From positions 1-34,120 of the forward strand of contig DATGMB010000158.1 in the NCBI GenBank assembly GCA_035293845.1: 34,120 nt of DNA. Direction: 5' to 3'. The DNA comes from DATGMB01 sp035293845. Lineage in GTDB: Bacteria; Acidobacteriota; Terriglobia; Bryobacterales; Bryobacteraceae. Each line of letters starts with the position of its first letter. The stretch's first letter is position 1. Positions 1-8,961 of this stretch are shown one piece after another. The notes under the pieces were generated by a model that did no database searches, was not told the DNA's origin, and saw only the letters and a program-made list of their open reading frames with translations. The position numbers were made by a program, and so were the translations under genes.

Positions 1-1637
1 CCCAGAAACGCATTGTGGAAGCCTTCGAGCGTGTATGCTGCGCCTTTCATCTTCCGGTAATCGGCTCGCAGTTTCAGGATCTCGAGCTTGCCGAGCGTAT
101 AGACGAGGTACGTCGGGTCGGCCGCCCCGCGCTTCGCCTCCTTCTCGGCCACCGGCCGCACCTGGTAGCCCTCGTTCACGAAGAAATCGGCTGCCTGCGC
201 CACGGTCATTTTCTCCGTGTGCATGCGGATCCCGACGATGTACCGTGCATCCCGCAGCAACGCATCCTGCAACTGCCCGAGCCGCAGCTTGGGATCGTGC
301 CCGCCGTAGCCCTCGTCCAGCATCATCTGCTCGCAGTAGTGCGCCCAGCCCTCCGCGTTCGAGGCCGCTCCGATCAGCTTGCGGACCTTCGTCGGCGCCT
401 GCTTCACCCACAGAAACTGCACGTAGTGTCCCGGATACACTTCGTGAATCGCCGTGCTGATGATTGTCCCGCGATTGAAGCCCTCCATGTACTCCTCGGT
501 TTGCTGCTGGGACCAGTCGCGCTCGGGCAACGTCACGTTGAAGAAGGCTTCCGTCGCCTTCGCCTCGTATGGCCCGGGCGTATCCATCGAGGCCGTGGTC
601 AGCGCGCGCATGAATGGCGGCGTCTCTTCGACGATCGGCGGGACGGGCGAGGGAATGGTCACAATACGATGCGTCTCGACGAACGAGCGCAGCCCGCCGA
701 GCACATCGCGGAACGTCTGCAGCAACTGGCCAGCCGGTGGATGGTCCTGCTCCAACTGTTTCAGGATCTCCTGCGGCGTGCGCCTAGCGTCGATCTGCGC
801 CGCCACCCGCCGTAATTCCGCCTGATTGCGGTGCAGATCCTCGTATCCAAGCGCCAGCAGCCGGTCGAGCGGAAGGTCGACCATCTCGTCATAGAGCAGC
901 TTCTTGCGGTAGTTCTCCGCGCCGATCCGAAAATCCCCGTTCGAGCGCGGGAGCAGGTCGCTTTTCATCCACGCCAGATACGCGTTCAACGCGTCGATCA
1001 CGCTCTGGTTGGACGCGCGGAATTCCGCGAGCAGCGCGGGATCTTTCACGGAGTGGAATGCCGCCGGGACGTCGTTCTGGAAGAAGCTCACAATCCCGGG
1101 CATCTGCTCGATCGCGACTTCCGTGTACACGCGCGGGGGATTCACCAGGTTGGCGCGCGCGGATTCGAGCATGCGCGGGATCAGCTTCTCCCGCGCGATC
1201 GCGGAGCGCAGCCGCTCCTCCGGAGACGCGAAGGTCCGGCTCATGATCACGAAGATGGCGTTGGTCGCGCCGGAAGAGTAGACGTCCGGATTCTTCTCCC
1301 ACATCCGGATCGACTCCAGGCTCAGCAGGGTGCCGCGGATCTGCGAAAGCACCAGCTCGCGATCCGCTGCCGCCCCAGGGGACAGCCCACGCGGATCGAA
1401 CCGCTCCACTTCGCCTTCGAATCGGCGCAAGGCCGCGATATCCGACTGGATCTCGGTTTTGGACATCGCCGGCAACTGCCGATCGTACTGATGGAAGCCG
1501 CTTGCGGTCCCCTGTACGGGATCGTAGCGGAAGACGGCTTCGTCGAAATAGCGGTCCGCCAGTCTGGCGAAGGCGTCATCGCGGGACTGCGCGCCGCAAA
1601 GCACGGGCAGGAGCAGCAGCACACCGAAAGCTCTCAT
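1..1637 (-). CDS. DUF885 family metallopeptidase-like protein (3' end off the left edge)
   Basis: About 545 codons are in the window; the C-terminus is cut off. The start is the ATG at 1637 (MRAFGVLLLLPVLCGAQS), a typical signal peptide, so the product should be exported. The diagnostic motif is HEVYPGH at about residues 398-404, the HExxPGH signature of DUF885 proteins, which are thought to be zinc-dependent carboxypeptidase-like enzymes; a conserved NAEGWAHYCEQM segment follows. The gene lies 27 nt downstream of the ADOP permease on the same strand. It may also have its own start signal: CATAAT ends 6 nt before the ATG and there is no Shine-Dalgarno. Family assignment is firm; the substrate is unknown. 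Confidence 0.9.
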   Translation of the reverse strand, partial: MRAFGVLLLLPVLCGAQSRDDAFARLADRYFDEAVFRYDPVQGTASGFHQYDRQLPAMSKTEIQSDIAALRRFEGEVERFDPRGLSPGAAADRELVLSQIRGTLLSLESIRMWEKNPDVYSSGATNAIFVIMSRTFASPEERLRSAIAREKLIPRMLESARANLVNPPRVYTEVAIEQMPGIVSFFQNDVPAAFHSVKDPALLAEFRASNQSVIDALNAYLAWMKSDLLPRSNGDFRIGAENYRKKLLYDEMVDLPLDRLLALGYEDLHRNQAELRRVAAQIDARRTPQEILKQLEQDHPPAGQLLQTFRDVLGGLRSFVETHRIVTIPSPVPPIVEETPPFMRALTTASMDTPGPYEAKATEAFFNVTLPERDWSQQQTEEYMEGFNRGTIISTAIHEVYPGHYVQFLWVKQAPTKVRKLIGAASNAEGWAHYCEQMMLDEGYGGHDPKLRLGQLQDALLRDARYIVGIRMHTEKMTVAQAADFFVNEGYQVRPVAEKEAKRGAADPTYLVYTLGKLEILKLRADYRKMKGAAYTLEGFHNAFL

Positions 1638-1643
1638 GCTTCG

Positions 1644-1649
1644 ATTATG
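1644..1649 (-). promoter_or_regulatory. Putative -10 box for a leaderless DUF885 transcript
   Basis: CATAAT on the minus strand, five of six matches to TATAAT, ends 6 nt before the ATG at 1637. I see no good -35 at 17 nt and no Shine-Dalgarno, so this is suggestive only. Confidence 0.4.
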
Positions 1650-1664
1650 CCGCGGCTCGCCGCC

Positions 1665-4282
1665 CTACTCCTCCCTCAACGCGCGCACAGGCTCCACGCG
1701 CGCCGCCCGCAGCGCCGGAATCGCCGCCGCCGCGAAAGCGATCAGCGCCAGTGACGCCGTGGCTGCCGCGACCATTGACGGGTCCTGCCCCGGCAATCCA
1801 TACAGCAGCGACCCGGCCAGCTTTCCGCACCCGAGCATCAGCGGCACGCCGGCCGCCACTCCCGCCGCGACCATCCACGCGCTCTCCCGCAAAAACAGGC
1901 TGGCAATGGCAGCCCTTTGCGAGCCGATCGCCATGCGGATGCCGATTTCGCGCGTTCTCCGCGTCACTGCGAATGAGAGCACACCATAGAGCCCGATTGC
2001 CGCCAGCGCCGCCGCGACGCATCCCAGCAGCGTGGAGAGAAACGCCAGCAGCCGCTCGCGCGAAAGCGCCGCATCGATCTGCATCTCCATCGTGGTGGCC
2101 GCCGGCGGTGGGAGTCCCGGCGCCAGGTCGTGCAGCGCCGCCCGCAGGCGATCCATCGCGCGGCGCGGGTCGCCCGTGGTGCGCACGTGAAGATAATAGT
2201 CCGAGAGCACGTTCCGTTGGAACATCGGCAGGTACAGGACCGGCTGCGGCTTCTCGCGCAAGTAGCGGAACTTGGCCGTGCGGACAATTCCCACCACCCG
2301 CACCTTGCGCGCGCCGCCGTACTCGAAGGCCTTGCCGAGCGCGTTGCCGCCCAGGAACTGCCGCGCGAACTGTTCGTTGACGATGGCAGCCCCCTCACCG
2401 CCTCCGGTGCCGTCGCGATCGGTGCCGGCGAAGTCCCGCCCGGCCACGAGCGGTGTGCCGAGCGTGCGAAAGTAGCCATCGCTGATCCGCGCCCAATAGG
2501 CCACAGGCCGCATATGGTTCGGACTCACATAGCCCGGGATGCTGAGCACCATCGACGCCATGCTGCCCGAGATCACATTGAGACTGCTGAAGCTCGCAGC
2601 GCGCACCTCCGGCCACGCGCGCACTTGCCGCAGCAGACCGGCATAGAACTGCAGCGCGTGAGCATCGTAAGGGCTGTGCTTCAGATCGATGGGCATATTG
2701 ACCACGTTCTCCGGCCGAAAGCCCAAATCCACCGCCCGCAGATTCCGCAGCGTACGGGTGAACAGGCCGGCGCAGAAGAGCAGCGCCAGCGAAAGCGCGA
2801 TTTGCCCCGCGATCACCGCGCGTGAAACCACCGCGCGCCGTCCCGGCCGCGCCCATGCGGTACCCTGAATTGCCGCCAGCGGCTCCGCCCGCGACGCCCG
2901 CCACGCCGGCAAGATGCCGAACAGCAGCCCCGCCGCGGCCGCGGCCGCCGCCGCAAATCCGAACACCGCGAGATCCGGCCGCACCATCGCGGCCAGCGGC
3001 TCATCCGGCGGCAGCAACCCAATGAGCGCCCGCAGGAGCACGATGCCCACCCCCATCCCGCCGCGCCGCCGGCGACTGCCAACAGCGCCGATTCCAACAA
3101 GAACTGACGAAACAGAGTGCCCCGCGAGGCTCCGATCGCCATCCGCATCCCCGCTTCGCGCGTCCGCTCGACCGACCGCACCAGCAGCAGCGCCGCGAGG
3201 TTCGCGCAGGCCACCAGCAGCAGCACCGCGACGAGCAGCGCCAGCACCAGTACCGGTTTGCCGAACCGCTCGGCGCCGGAGCCGATTCCCTGGCTGCCAT
3301 CGTAGAGCAGGAAATCATCATGCGGCCCCATGCGCCATCCGGTGGCCTTCTGGATCTCGCGCGCAACCGGATTCAGCCGCGCCAAAGCCTGCGCGCGCGT
3401 CACGCCTGGCTTCAGCCGGGCGAGCAAGGTGAGAAAGCCAAATGTCGCCCGGTTGTCGCCGTAGAATGCCGACGCCATCGCGGTCGGCGCCTCGAGATCC
3501 GCGGGATTGTGCAGCGAGGCTCCGCGGAAGCCCTTCTGCGTGATGCCGACAATCTGGACCGGCTTATCGTCCAGCAGCACCTTCCTGCCGATCACGCCTG
3601 GATCGCCCGCGAACCGCTCCTGCCAGAGCCGGTCGGAGATCACGCACACTGGGCTCGCGCCTTCCACGGCGTCGTCGGCATCGTCCAGCAGCCTCCCCGC
3701 CGCGGCGCGCACGCCCAGCATGCGGAAATAATTGCCACTTACCAGCTCGATCTTCAGCTTCTCCGTCTCGCCGCGGTCGGTCATCGTGGCGTCCGCCGGG
3801 CTCACCGCCAGCACGTCCTCGAAATCCGTTCGCGCCCGCCGCAGCTCCCGGAAAAACGGATACCCGAAGCAGCAATTCTCCATGTGGAACTGCTCGTTTT
3901 TCTGCCGTAGGATGACCAGTCGCTCCGCCCCCGCGACCGGCAGCCGCTTCAGCACGATCGCGTTCACGAACGCGAACACCGCGGTGTTCGCCCCTAGCGC
4001 GATCGCGAGCGAACCCACCGCCACCGCAGTGAACGCCGGCCGCCGCGCCATCGCTCGCCACGCGTACCGCACATCTCGCGCCGCGGCTTCCAGCCACCGG
4101 ATGCTCCATACCTCGCGCGTTCGCTCCGCGATCGCGGTGGCATTGCCGAACCGCCGCCGCGCCGCCGCGCGTGCCGCATCCGGGGCCATGCCGCGGGCGA
4201 TCCGCTCCTCCACCTCGAACTCGAGGTGAGCGGCCATTTCCTGCTGCAGCTCTTCCTCGCTCCGCTTCCGCCGCCACCACAT
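1665..4282 (-). CDS. ABC transporter permease, ADOP (MacB/FtsX-like) family, interrupted by a frameshift
   Basis: The reading frame from ATG 4282 (MWWRRKRSEEELQQEM) covers the ADOP N-terminal region, a first membrane segment (AVAVGSLAIALGANTAVF), the MacB-like periplasmic domain and a second membrane helix. At about 3055-3066 the homologous sequence jumps to another frame, which carries the remaining membrane segments and the second FtsX block with its TRRTREIGIRMAIG motif to the stop at 1665. The span is 2618 nt; adding one base gives 873 codons, the normal size of this family, so one base has probably been lost in or near a G5 tract. GGAGG lies upstream of ATG 4282, which starts 4 nt after the padR stop. 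This could be a real pseudogene or a sequencing error. ADOP permeases are usually transcribed with a PadR regulator, as here. Confidence 0.88.
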
Positions 4283-4286
4283 ACGC

Positions 4287-4637
4287 TCAGCCCTCCGGTG
4301 CCAGCACGCGCGCCATCGCGTCCACAAACCGCTGCCATCGGGACGCCGCCGCCACCACCTGTTTCCGCCCTGCCGCCGTCAGCGAGTAATACCGCGCCCG
4401 CCGCCCGTTCGGCGACTTCTTCCATTCCGCCGTCACCCATTTGCGCTGCAACAGCCGCTGCAACGCCGGGTACAGCGACCCGTTATCGACCACGAACTCC
4501 TGCCCGGATTGCTGCTCGAGGAACTGGGCGATGCCGTAGGCGTGGTTCGGGCCGATTTGCAGACTCCGCAGAATCAGCACCTCCAGCGTGCCTTGCAGGA
4601 ATTCCAGCGGCTCAGATAGACTGTCTACGGTAGACAT
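4287..4637 (-). CDS. PadR family transcriptional regulator
   Basis: 116 aa from the ATG at 4637 (MSTVDSLSEPLEFLQGTLE). It has the PadR winged-helix pattern: LQGTLEVLILRSL, then AYGIAQFLEQQSG, VDNGSLYPALQRLLQRKWV and RRARYYSLTAAGRKQ, followed by a short C-terminal helix. PadR proteins of this short type are dimeric repressors that often control an adjacent ADOP permease; the permease starts 4 nt downstream, so the two are very likely co-transcribed. A longer reading from a TTG at 4673 is unlikely because that TTG is the first half of an excellent -35 box. The start codon overlaps a palindrome, which suggests autoregulation. Confidence 0.93.
   Translation of the reverse strand: MSTVDSLSEPLEFLQGTLEVLILRSLQIGPNHAYGIAQFLEQQSGQEFVVDNGSLYPALQRLLQRKWVTAEWKKSPNGRRARYYSLTAAGRKQVVAAASRWQRFVDAMARVLAPEG
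4622..4636 (-). promoter_or_regulatory. Palindromic operator candidate at the padR start codon
   Basis: A perfect inverted repeat, TGTCTAC-g-GTAGACA, overlaps the padR start codon and first codons, directly downstream of the predicted transcription start. A dimeric repressor bound here would block initiation. The binding protein is inferred to be PadR itself. Confidence 0.6.
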
Positions 4638-4640
4638 GCT

Positions 4641-4667
4641 ACGGATGCTACGCCCGGAGGCATCCGT
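4641..4667 (-). promoter_or_regulatory. Second palindrome across the padR promoter spacer and -10 box
   Basis: Perfect 8-bp arms ACGGATGC (4667-4660) and GCATCCGT (4648-4641) are separated by 11 bp. The right arm overlaps the -10 box. It is a second candidate operator, with half-sites unlike those of the 4622-4636 palindrome. Confidence 0.5.
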
Positions 4668-4673
4668 TGTCAA
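4645..4673 (-). promoter_or_regulatory. padR promoter, probably leaderless
   Basis: The -35 box TTGACA (4673-4668) is a perfect consensus. It is followed by a 17-bp spacer and the -10 box TAGCAT (4650-4645). Seven bases later is the ATG at 4637, so transcription should start at or within a base or two of the start codon. There is no Shine-Dalgarno. Read from the sequence; not experimentally shown. Confidence 0.75.
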
Positions 4674-4730
4674 GCGGGAGCGCTGGCTTTTGCCTTTCCT
4701 CGGCGCCCCGGCGGTTAGTTGCCGGTCCCG

Positions 4731-6635
4731 CTACTCCAGCCGGAAGGCCACCAGCGCGTCGCCCAGTGGAATCGGCAGCTTGCCGTGACCGCCGGCCGCG
4801 ATCACCACGTACTGTTTCCCGCCCGCAAGATACGTCATCGGCGTCGCCTCGGCCGGCGCCGGCAGCTTCGCTTTCCACAACTCCTCGCCGGTGGTCAGAT
4901 CGAATGCGCGGAAATAACCGTCCCACGCGGCGCCGATGAACACCAACCCGCCAGCGGTAACGATCGGCCCGCCGAATCCAGCGAGACCGCGTACCGGCGG
5001 ATCGACCGGGATCATGCCCTCCGTCGTCCCCAGCGGCACTTCCCAGCGCACCTTGCCGGCGGCGAGGTCCACCGCCGTCAAGACGCTCCAGGGCGGCGCG
5101 TTGCATGGCAATCCCTTGGGCGACAGCAACGCTTCGCGGCTCATCCCGAAGGGCGTCCCATGCTGCGGCGAAACCTCGGCCCGCATCTGTCCCGATTGCG
5201 ATGCCCGCTCCATTGCGCTGACCCGCTCGCGCGGAATCAGGTGCACCTCGAACGGAATCCGCAGCGTATTGGTCACCAGCGTCTGCGATTTTTCGTCAAA
5301 CGCGTATCCGCTCCAGTTCATCCCGCCGATGTTGCCCGGGTAAATCAGCGAGCCCTCGACCGTCGGCGGCGTGAACGGCCCGCGGTTCACCAGTTTCGTC
5401 ATCCGCTCCCGGCATGCATCGCGGTCCTCCGGAGTGATGCCCCAGGCGTCCTCCGGACCGATGCGCTGCGGCGTGAGCGGGGGCGGCGCGGCCGGATAGG
5501 GCTGCGCCGGCGACGTCTGCTCGCCCGCTGCGTCGCTCTGCGGCACGGGCCGCTCCGTGACCGGGAACACCGGCGTCCCATCGCCTCGATGCAGCACGAA
5601 CAGGTTGCCGGTCTTGTTCCCCTGCACCACCACGGGAATCCGCGAGCCGCGGCGCACGAGCGTTGCGAGCAGCGGCGGCGACGCCGAGTCGTAGTCCCAC
5701 AGATCGTGGTGGACCAGTTGGAAACCCCACACCAGCCGCCCCGTCCGCGCATCCAGCGCCACTACGGAGTTCGCCCACTTGCCGTCGCCCTTGCGCTCGC
5801 CGCCGTAATAATCGGGGCTCGCGCTGCCGGTGGGCACAAAGATCAGGTGCCGCTCCGGGTCGGCCGCGATGATTGACCACGCGTTCGCCGCGCCCGTATG
5901 TCCTGCATCATCGGGAATCGGCTCCCAGCGCCAGAGCAGCTTGCCCGTGCGCGCGTCGTAACCCCGCACTGCGCCGTCCGGACTCGCCACCCGGTCGTTG
6001 TCGGCAATCCCCGACCCGACCACGACAATCCCGTCGATCACCGCCGGCGGAGAGGTCTCCTCGTATTCCCCCTGCCGCGTGATGTTGCGGATGCCCTGCC
6101 GCAGATCGATCTGCCCCGCGGTGCCGAAATCCGCGCACGGCTTGCCGGTTGCCGCGTCCAGGCAGATGAGCCGTGCGTCGATCGTGCCGATATAAATCCG
6201 CCGCCGGTAGCGCGCGCCCGCCGCGCTATCGGCCCACGTCGAAACCCCTCGGTTCATCAGCCCTTCCGAGAAATGGCCGTTCAGATCGATGCGCGGATCG
6301 TAGCTCCATCGCTCCGCGCCCGTGGCCGGATCGAGCGCCAGCACGCGGTTGAACGCCGTGCTCACGTAAAGCGTGCCGTCCGTCATGATCGGCGTCGCCT
6401 CGAACGCGCTCTTGCGGGGATGCGCCTTCCCGTCCGAGACATCGCCCGTGTGGTACGTCCACGCCACCCGCAGACGCCGCACATTCTTGCGATCGATCTG
6501 CGCCAGCGGCGAGAACCGCGACCCGCCCGCATCGTGTCCGTAATACGGCCAGTCGCCCGCTTCGGGCCTCGCCGCCCACGCAGCCCATAGCAGAAGGCCC
6601 GCCGCCAGGGCCGAAATCGCTGCACGATGGAGCAT
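4731..6635 (-). CDS. PQQ-dependent dehydrogenase, soluble/exported glucose-dehydrogenase-like
   Basis: 634 aa from ATG 6635, chosen because GGAGG lies 7 nt upstream and the N-terminus is then a clean signal peptide (MLHRAAISALAAGLLLWAAW). The body is an eight-bladed quinoprotein propeller: DWPYYGHDAGGSRFSPL at the start, repeated ALDPATGAERW / GYDARTGKLLWRW / DLTTGEELWKA blade ends, GGMNWSGYAFD and a GLVFIGAAWDGYFRAFD segment near the C-terminus. It lacks the five-helix membrane anchor of E. coli Gcd, so it resembles the shorter periplasmic group that oxidises sugars or alcohols with PQQ. No cytochrome c motif (CxxCH) is present, so electrons must pass to a separate acceptor. The gene stands alone, 93 nt upstream of padR on the same strand. 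The substrate cannot be fixed from sequence. Confidence 0.93.
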   Translation of the reverse strand: MLHRAAISALAAGLLLWAAWAARPEAGDWPYYGHDAGGSRFSPLAQIDRKNVRRLRVAWTYHTGDVSDGKAHPRKSAFEATPIMTDGTLYVSTAFNRVLALDPATGAERWSYDPRIDLNGHFSEGLMNRGVSTWADSAAGARYRRRIYIGTIDARLICLDAATGKPCADFGTAGQIDLRQGIRNITRQGEYEETSPPAVIDGIVVVGSGIADNDRVASPDGAVRGYDARTGKLLWRWEPIPDDAGHTGAANAWSIIAADPERHLIFVPTGSASPDYYGGERKGDGKWANSVVALDARTGRLVWGFQLVHHDLWDYDSASPPLLATLVRRGSRIPVVVQGNKTGNLFVLHRGDGTPVFPVTERPVPQSDAAGEQTSPAQPYPAAPPPLTPQRIGPEDAWGITPEDRDACRERMTKLVNRGPFTPPTVEGSLIYPGNIGGMNWSGYAFDEKSQTLVTNTLRIPFEVHLIPRERVSAMERASQSGQMRAEVSPQHGTPFGMSREALLSPKGLPCNAPPWSVLTAVDLAAGKVRWEVPLGTTEGMIPVDPPVRGLAGFGGPIVTAGGLVFIGAAWDGYFRAFDLTTGEELWKAKLPAPAEATPMTYLAGGKQYVVIAAGGHGKLPIPLGDALVAFRLE

Positions 6636-6821
6636 CCACGCACCTCCGGGTATCAGTCTATCGCGCACAATCGGTATCCGATTCCGGTCGCCCGCTACGC
6701 AGAGCCGCCGTCGGCTCGACTGCGACCGCTCGGCGCGCTGGCAGCAGCGTCGCCGCGAATGTGTTCCATACTACGTCTGCCGGTAAGAAGCATCCCGTAA
6801 CTGGTGCTGGAAGGATAGTCC
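6636..6821. other. Divergent intergenic region between the PQQ dehydrogenase and ferredoxin genes
   Basis: No gene is supported here. It holds the GGAGG of the dehydrogenase, a short palindrome ATCGG-tat-CCGAT (6670-6682) and a small hairpin GAGCCG-ccgt-CGGCTC (6702-6717), either of which could be a regulatory site. Beyond these I see nothing clear. Confidence 0.5.
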
Positions 6822-6850
6822 TTGCACGCACCGCCTCCCGGTGTCATAAT
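6822..6850 (+). promoter_or_regulatory. Promoter of the ferredoxin-STAS-flavoprotein unit, probably leaderless
   Basis: The -10 CATAAT (6845-6850) is preceded by TG in the extended -10 position (6842-6843). A weak -35 TTGCAC (6822-6827) lies 17 bp upstream. The ATG at 6858 begins 7 nt after the -10, leaving no room for a Shine-Dalgarno: the same layout as padR. Confidence 0.6.
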
Positions 6851-6857
6851 CCATGCC

Positions 6858-7205
6858 ATGGCGACCGCGGTAGTCAAGATGGAGCCGAAATCGGAGGGCA
6901 TTCAGACCCCCCGCAAAAAGCGGCCCAAGGAAATCGCGGTCATTACCGAATGCTGTACCGGATGCGCCGGCTCCCCCGCTTGCGTGCCGTATTGCCCGGT
7001 AGCGGATTGCATGTACTGGGTGCCGGACGTAGATCACCCGCCCTTCGGCCACATCGAGGTCGATCCCGTCCTCTGTATCGGCTGCAAGAAGTGCACCAGC
7101 AAGGGCCCGGACGGTGCGTTCCTCGACGGCTGCCCGTGGGATGCCATCGAGATGGTCGCGATCGAGGAAGTGGAGGCTCGCATCGGCTTCAAAATGCCGG
7201 TCTGA
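6858..7205 (+). CDS. Ferredoxin-like protein with two iron-sulfur cluster motifs
   Basis: 115 aa from ATG 6858. Cysteines fall in two groups: C32/C33, C36, C42, C46(P) and C73, C76, C79, C92(P). The second is a textbook CxxCxxC...CP 4Fe-4S site; the first (CCTGC, ACVPYCP) is a wider-spaced variant. C51 is an extra cysteine. The N-terminus is basic (PRKKRPKE) and not a signal peptide, so the protein is cytoplasmic. It is followed 8 nt later by the STAS gene and then by a flavin oxidoreductase, so it may be an electron carrier for that enzyme, which is an inference. No redox partner is proven by the sequence. Confidence 0.88.
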   Translation: MATAVVKMEPKSEGIQTPRKKRPKEIAVITECCTGCAGSPACVPYCPVADCMYWVPDVDHPPFGHIEVDPVLCIGCKKCTSKGPDGAFLDGCPWDAIEMVAIEEVEARIGFKMPV

Positions 7206-7213
7206 CCCCCGCC

Positions 7214-7621
7214 ATGGCGCTCGAAATCCACGAGAGGGAACGCGAAGGGATTACCATCCTCGAACTCGGCGGCCGCATCACCGCGGGCCCGGAAGCCGGC
7301 ATCCTCCGCGAGCGCGTCGCGGCGCTCGCTTCCGCCGGTCCGCGCAACGTCGTCCTCGAGATGCGCGGCGTCGGCTACATCGATTCGACCGGCCTCGGCG
7401 CGCTCGTCATCTGCGCCACCAGCCTGCGGCGCAATGGCGGCAATATCAAGCTGCTCAGCCTGAACCGCCGCAATATCGAGCTGCTCGTCATGACCAAGCT
7501 CGCGACCGTCTTCGAGATCTTCAGCGACGAGCAGGACGCTGTCAACAGCTACTTCCCCGACCGCAAGATCCAGACGTTCGATATCCTGGATTTCGTGCAG
7601 CACATGAAGAGCGAGGAATAG
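7214..7621 (+). CDS. STAS-domain protein (anti-sigma factor antagonist type)
   Basis: 135 aa from ATG 7214. It matches the SpoIIAA/RsbV fold: ILELGGRITAGPEAG, VVLEMRGVGYIDSTGLGALV and NIKLLSLNRRNIELL. Ser58 in DSTGLG is the usual phosphorylation site for a partner anti-sigma kinase. A C-terminal extension (NSYFPDRKIQTFDILDF) goes slightly beyond the minimal domain. No RsbW-type kinase or sigma factor gene is in the window, so its partner must lie elsewhere. The gene sits between the ferredoxin (8 nt) and the flavoprotein (6 nt), an uncommon setting. Its start has no clear Shine-Dalgarno, so translation probably depends on coupling to the upstream gene. Confidence 0.9.
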   Translation: MALEIHEREREGITILELGGRITAGPEAGILRERVAALASAGPRNVVLEMRGVGYIDSTGLGALVICATSLRRNGGNIKLLSLNRRNIELLVMTKLATVFEIFSDEQDAVNSYFPDRKIQTFDILDFVQHMKSEE

Positions 7622-7627
7622 CCGGGG

Positions 7628-8914
7628 ATGGCCCTGGTCGTAGTGGGAGGCGTTGCCGCCGGCCTCAGTGCGGCTGCCCGCGCGCGGCGCATCGATCCGC
7701 GCCTCGAGATCACGGTCCTCGAAAAGGGGCCCGATATTTCGTACGGCGCCTGCGGACTGCCCTATCTGATCGAAGGCCGCGTGCGGCGGCCGGAAGACCT
7801 GGTCGTCTACACGGCCGAATACTTCCACAAGGAGCGCAATATCACGGTGCGCACCGGCACGCGCGTGGCGGCCGTAGCGCACGCCCGCCGCGAGGTGCTG
7901 CTCGCCGGCGGCGAGCGCCTTCGCTATGACCGCCTGGTGCTCGCCACCGGGGCCCGCTGCTCCACCTTGGGTATTGCCGGCGCGGCTCAGCCGCACGTCT
8001 TCACACTCCACACGCTCGAAGATGCCAGACGCCTCCGCGCTTTCCTTCTTGACCGCCGCCCGCGCCGCGCCGCCGTGGTCGGGGCGGGCTACCTGGGTGT
8101 CGAAGCCGCCGACGCGCTGCGCCGCCACGGCCTCCGTGTCACTGTTTACGAGCGCACGCAAAACGTGCTGCTCCGCGAAGACGCCGCGTTCACCGCGGCG
8201 GTTCGAAAGCAACTCGAGACGCATGGTGTCGAGCTTTGCTGCGGCGTGAACGTCGATTCCCTCGACGCTTTGGACGCCGATCTCGTCGTGCTTGCCGCCG
8301 GCTTCCAGCCGAATGTCGAGCTCGCCGCGGAAGCCGGGATCGAAATCGGCCGCACCGGCGCCATCCGCACGGACGACCGCATGGAGACCAGCATCCGCGG
8401 CATCTTCGCTGCTGGCGATTGCGCCGAAACGCAGCACCTCGTCACCGGCCGGCCCGCCTGGATTCCGCTCGGGACAACCGCTAACAAGACCGGCCGCATC
8501 GCCGGCGCCAACGCGGCGGGCGCGCGCGAGCGCTTCGCGGGCGTCGCCGGCACCTCGATCGTCGGCATCTTCGGTATGGCCTTCGCTGTTACCGGCCTCT
8601 CCGAAGCGCAGGCCCGCGCCGGGGGCCTCTCGCCGGTCGCGGCCCGTATCGAAGGCCGCTCGCGCCCTCGCTATTACAGCGGCGTGACCACCACTGTCGA
8701 GCTCGTTGCCGAGCGTTCGACCGGCCGCCTGCTCGGCGGCGCGGTCATCGGCGAGGAGGGCGCTGCCGGCCGCATCAACGTGATCGCCGCCGCTCTGGCA
8801 TCCCGCATGCGCCTGGACGAATTCGAGCAGCTCGACCTCGCGTATTCACCGCCGTTCGCGCCCGTCTGGGACCCGTTGTTGATTGCCGCGCAACAGTTGA
8901 AAAAGGCTACTTGA
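7628..8914 (+). CDS. FAD-dependent pyridine nucleotide-disulfide oxidoreductase, CoA-disulfide reductase/NADH oxidase-like
   Basis: 428 aa from ATG 7628. It has an FAD-binding Rossmann motif at the N-terminus (VVVGGVAAGLSAAARARR), an NAD(P)-binding one in the middle (AAVVGAGYLGVEAADALRRHG), and the second FAD motif GIFAAGDCAE. A single cysteine, C42 in SYGACGLPYLI, sits where CoA-disulfide reductases and NADH oxidases keep their redox-active residue, rather than the CxxxxC of glutathione reductases. The C-terminal dimerisation domain ends in the characteristic YSPPFAPVWDP. The likely role is reduction of CoA disulfide/persulfide or thiol redox balance using NAD(P)H. It is the third gene of the ferredoxin-STAS unit. 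The exact substrate is open. Confidence 0.9.
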   Translation: MALVVVGGVAAGLSAAARARRIDPRLEITVLEKGPDISYGACGLPYLIEGRVRRPEDLVVYTAEYFHKERNITVRTGTRVAAVAHARREVLLAGGERLRYDRLVLATGARCSTLGIAGAAQPHVFTLHTLEDARRLRAFLLDRRPRRAAVVGAGYLGVEAADALRRHGLRVTVYERTQNVLLREDAAFTAAVRKQLETHGVELCCGVNVDSLDALDADLVVLAAGFQPNVELAAEAGIEIGRTGAIRTDDRMETSIRGIFAAGDCAETQHLVTGRPAWIPLGTTANKTGRIAGANAAGARERFAGVAGTSIVGIFGMAFAVTGLSEAQARAGGLSPVAARIEGRSRPRYYSGVTTTVELVAERSTGRLLGGAVIGEEGAAGRINVIAAALASRMRLDEFEQLDLAYSPPFAPVWDPLLIAAQQLKKAT

Positions 8915-8961
8915 TTTTCTGCGCCGGTTCAGGCAAGCTGGTAGGTTTTCCTCGAACTACC

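Noticed and set aside
4637..4673. padR start at TTG 4673, giving a 128-aa protein
   Set aside because: The TTG is part of a consensus TTGACA -35 box with correct spacing to a -10, and the extra 12 residues have no family similarity.
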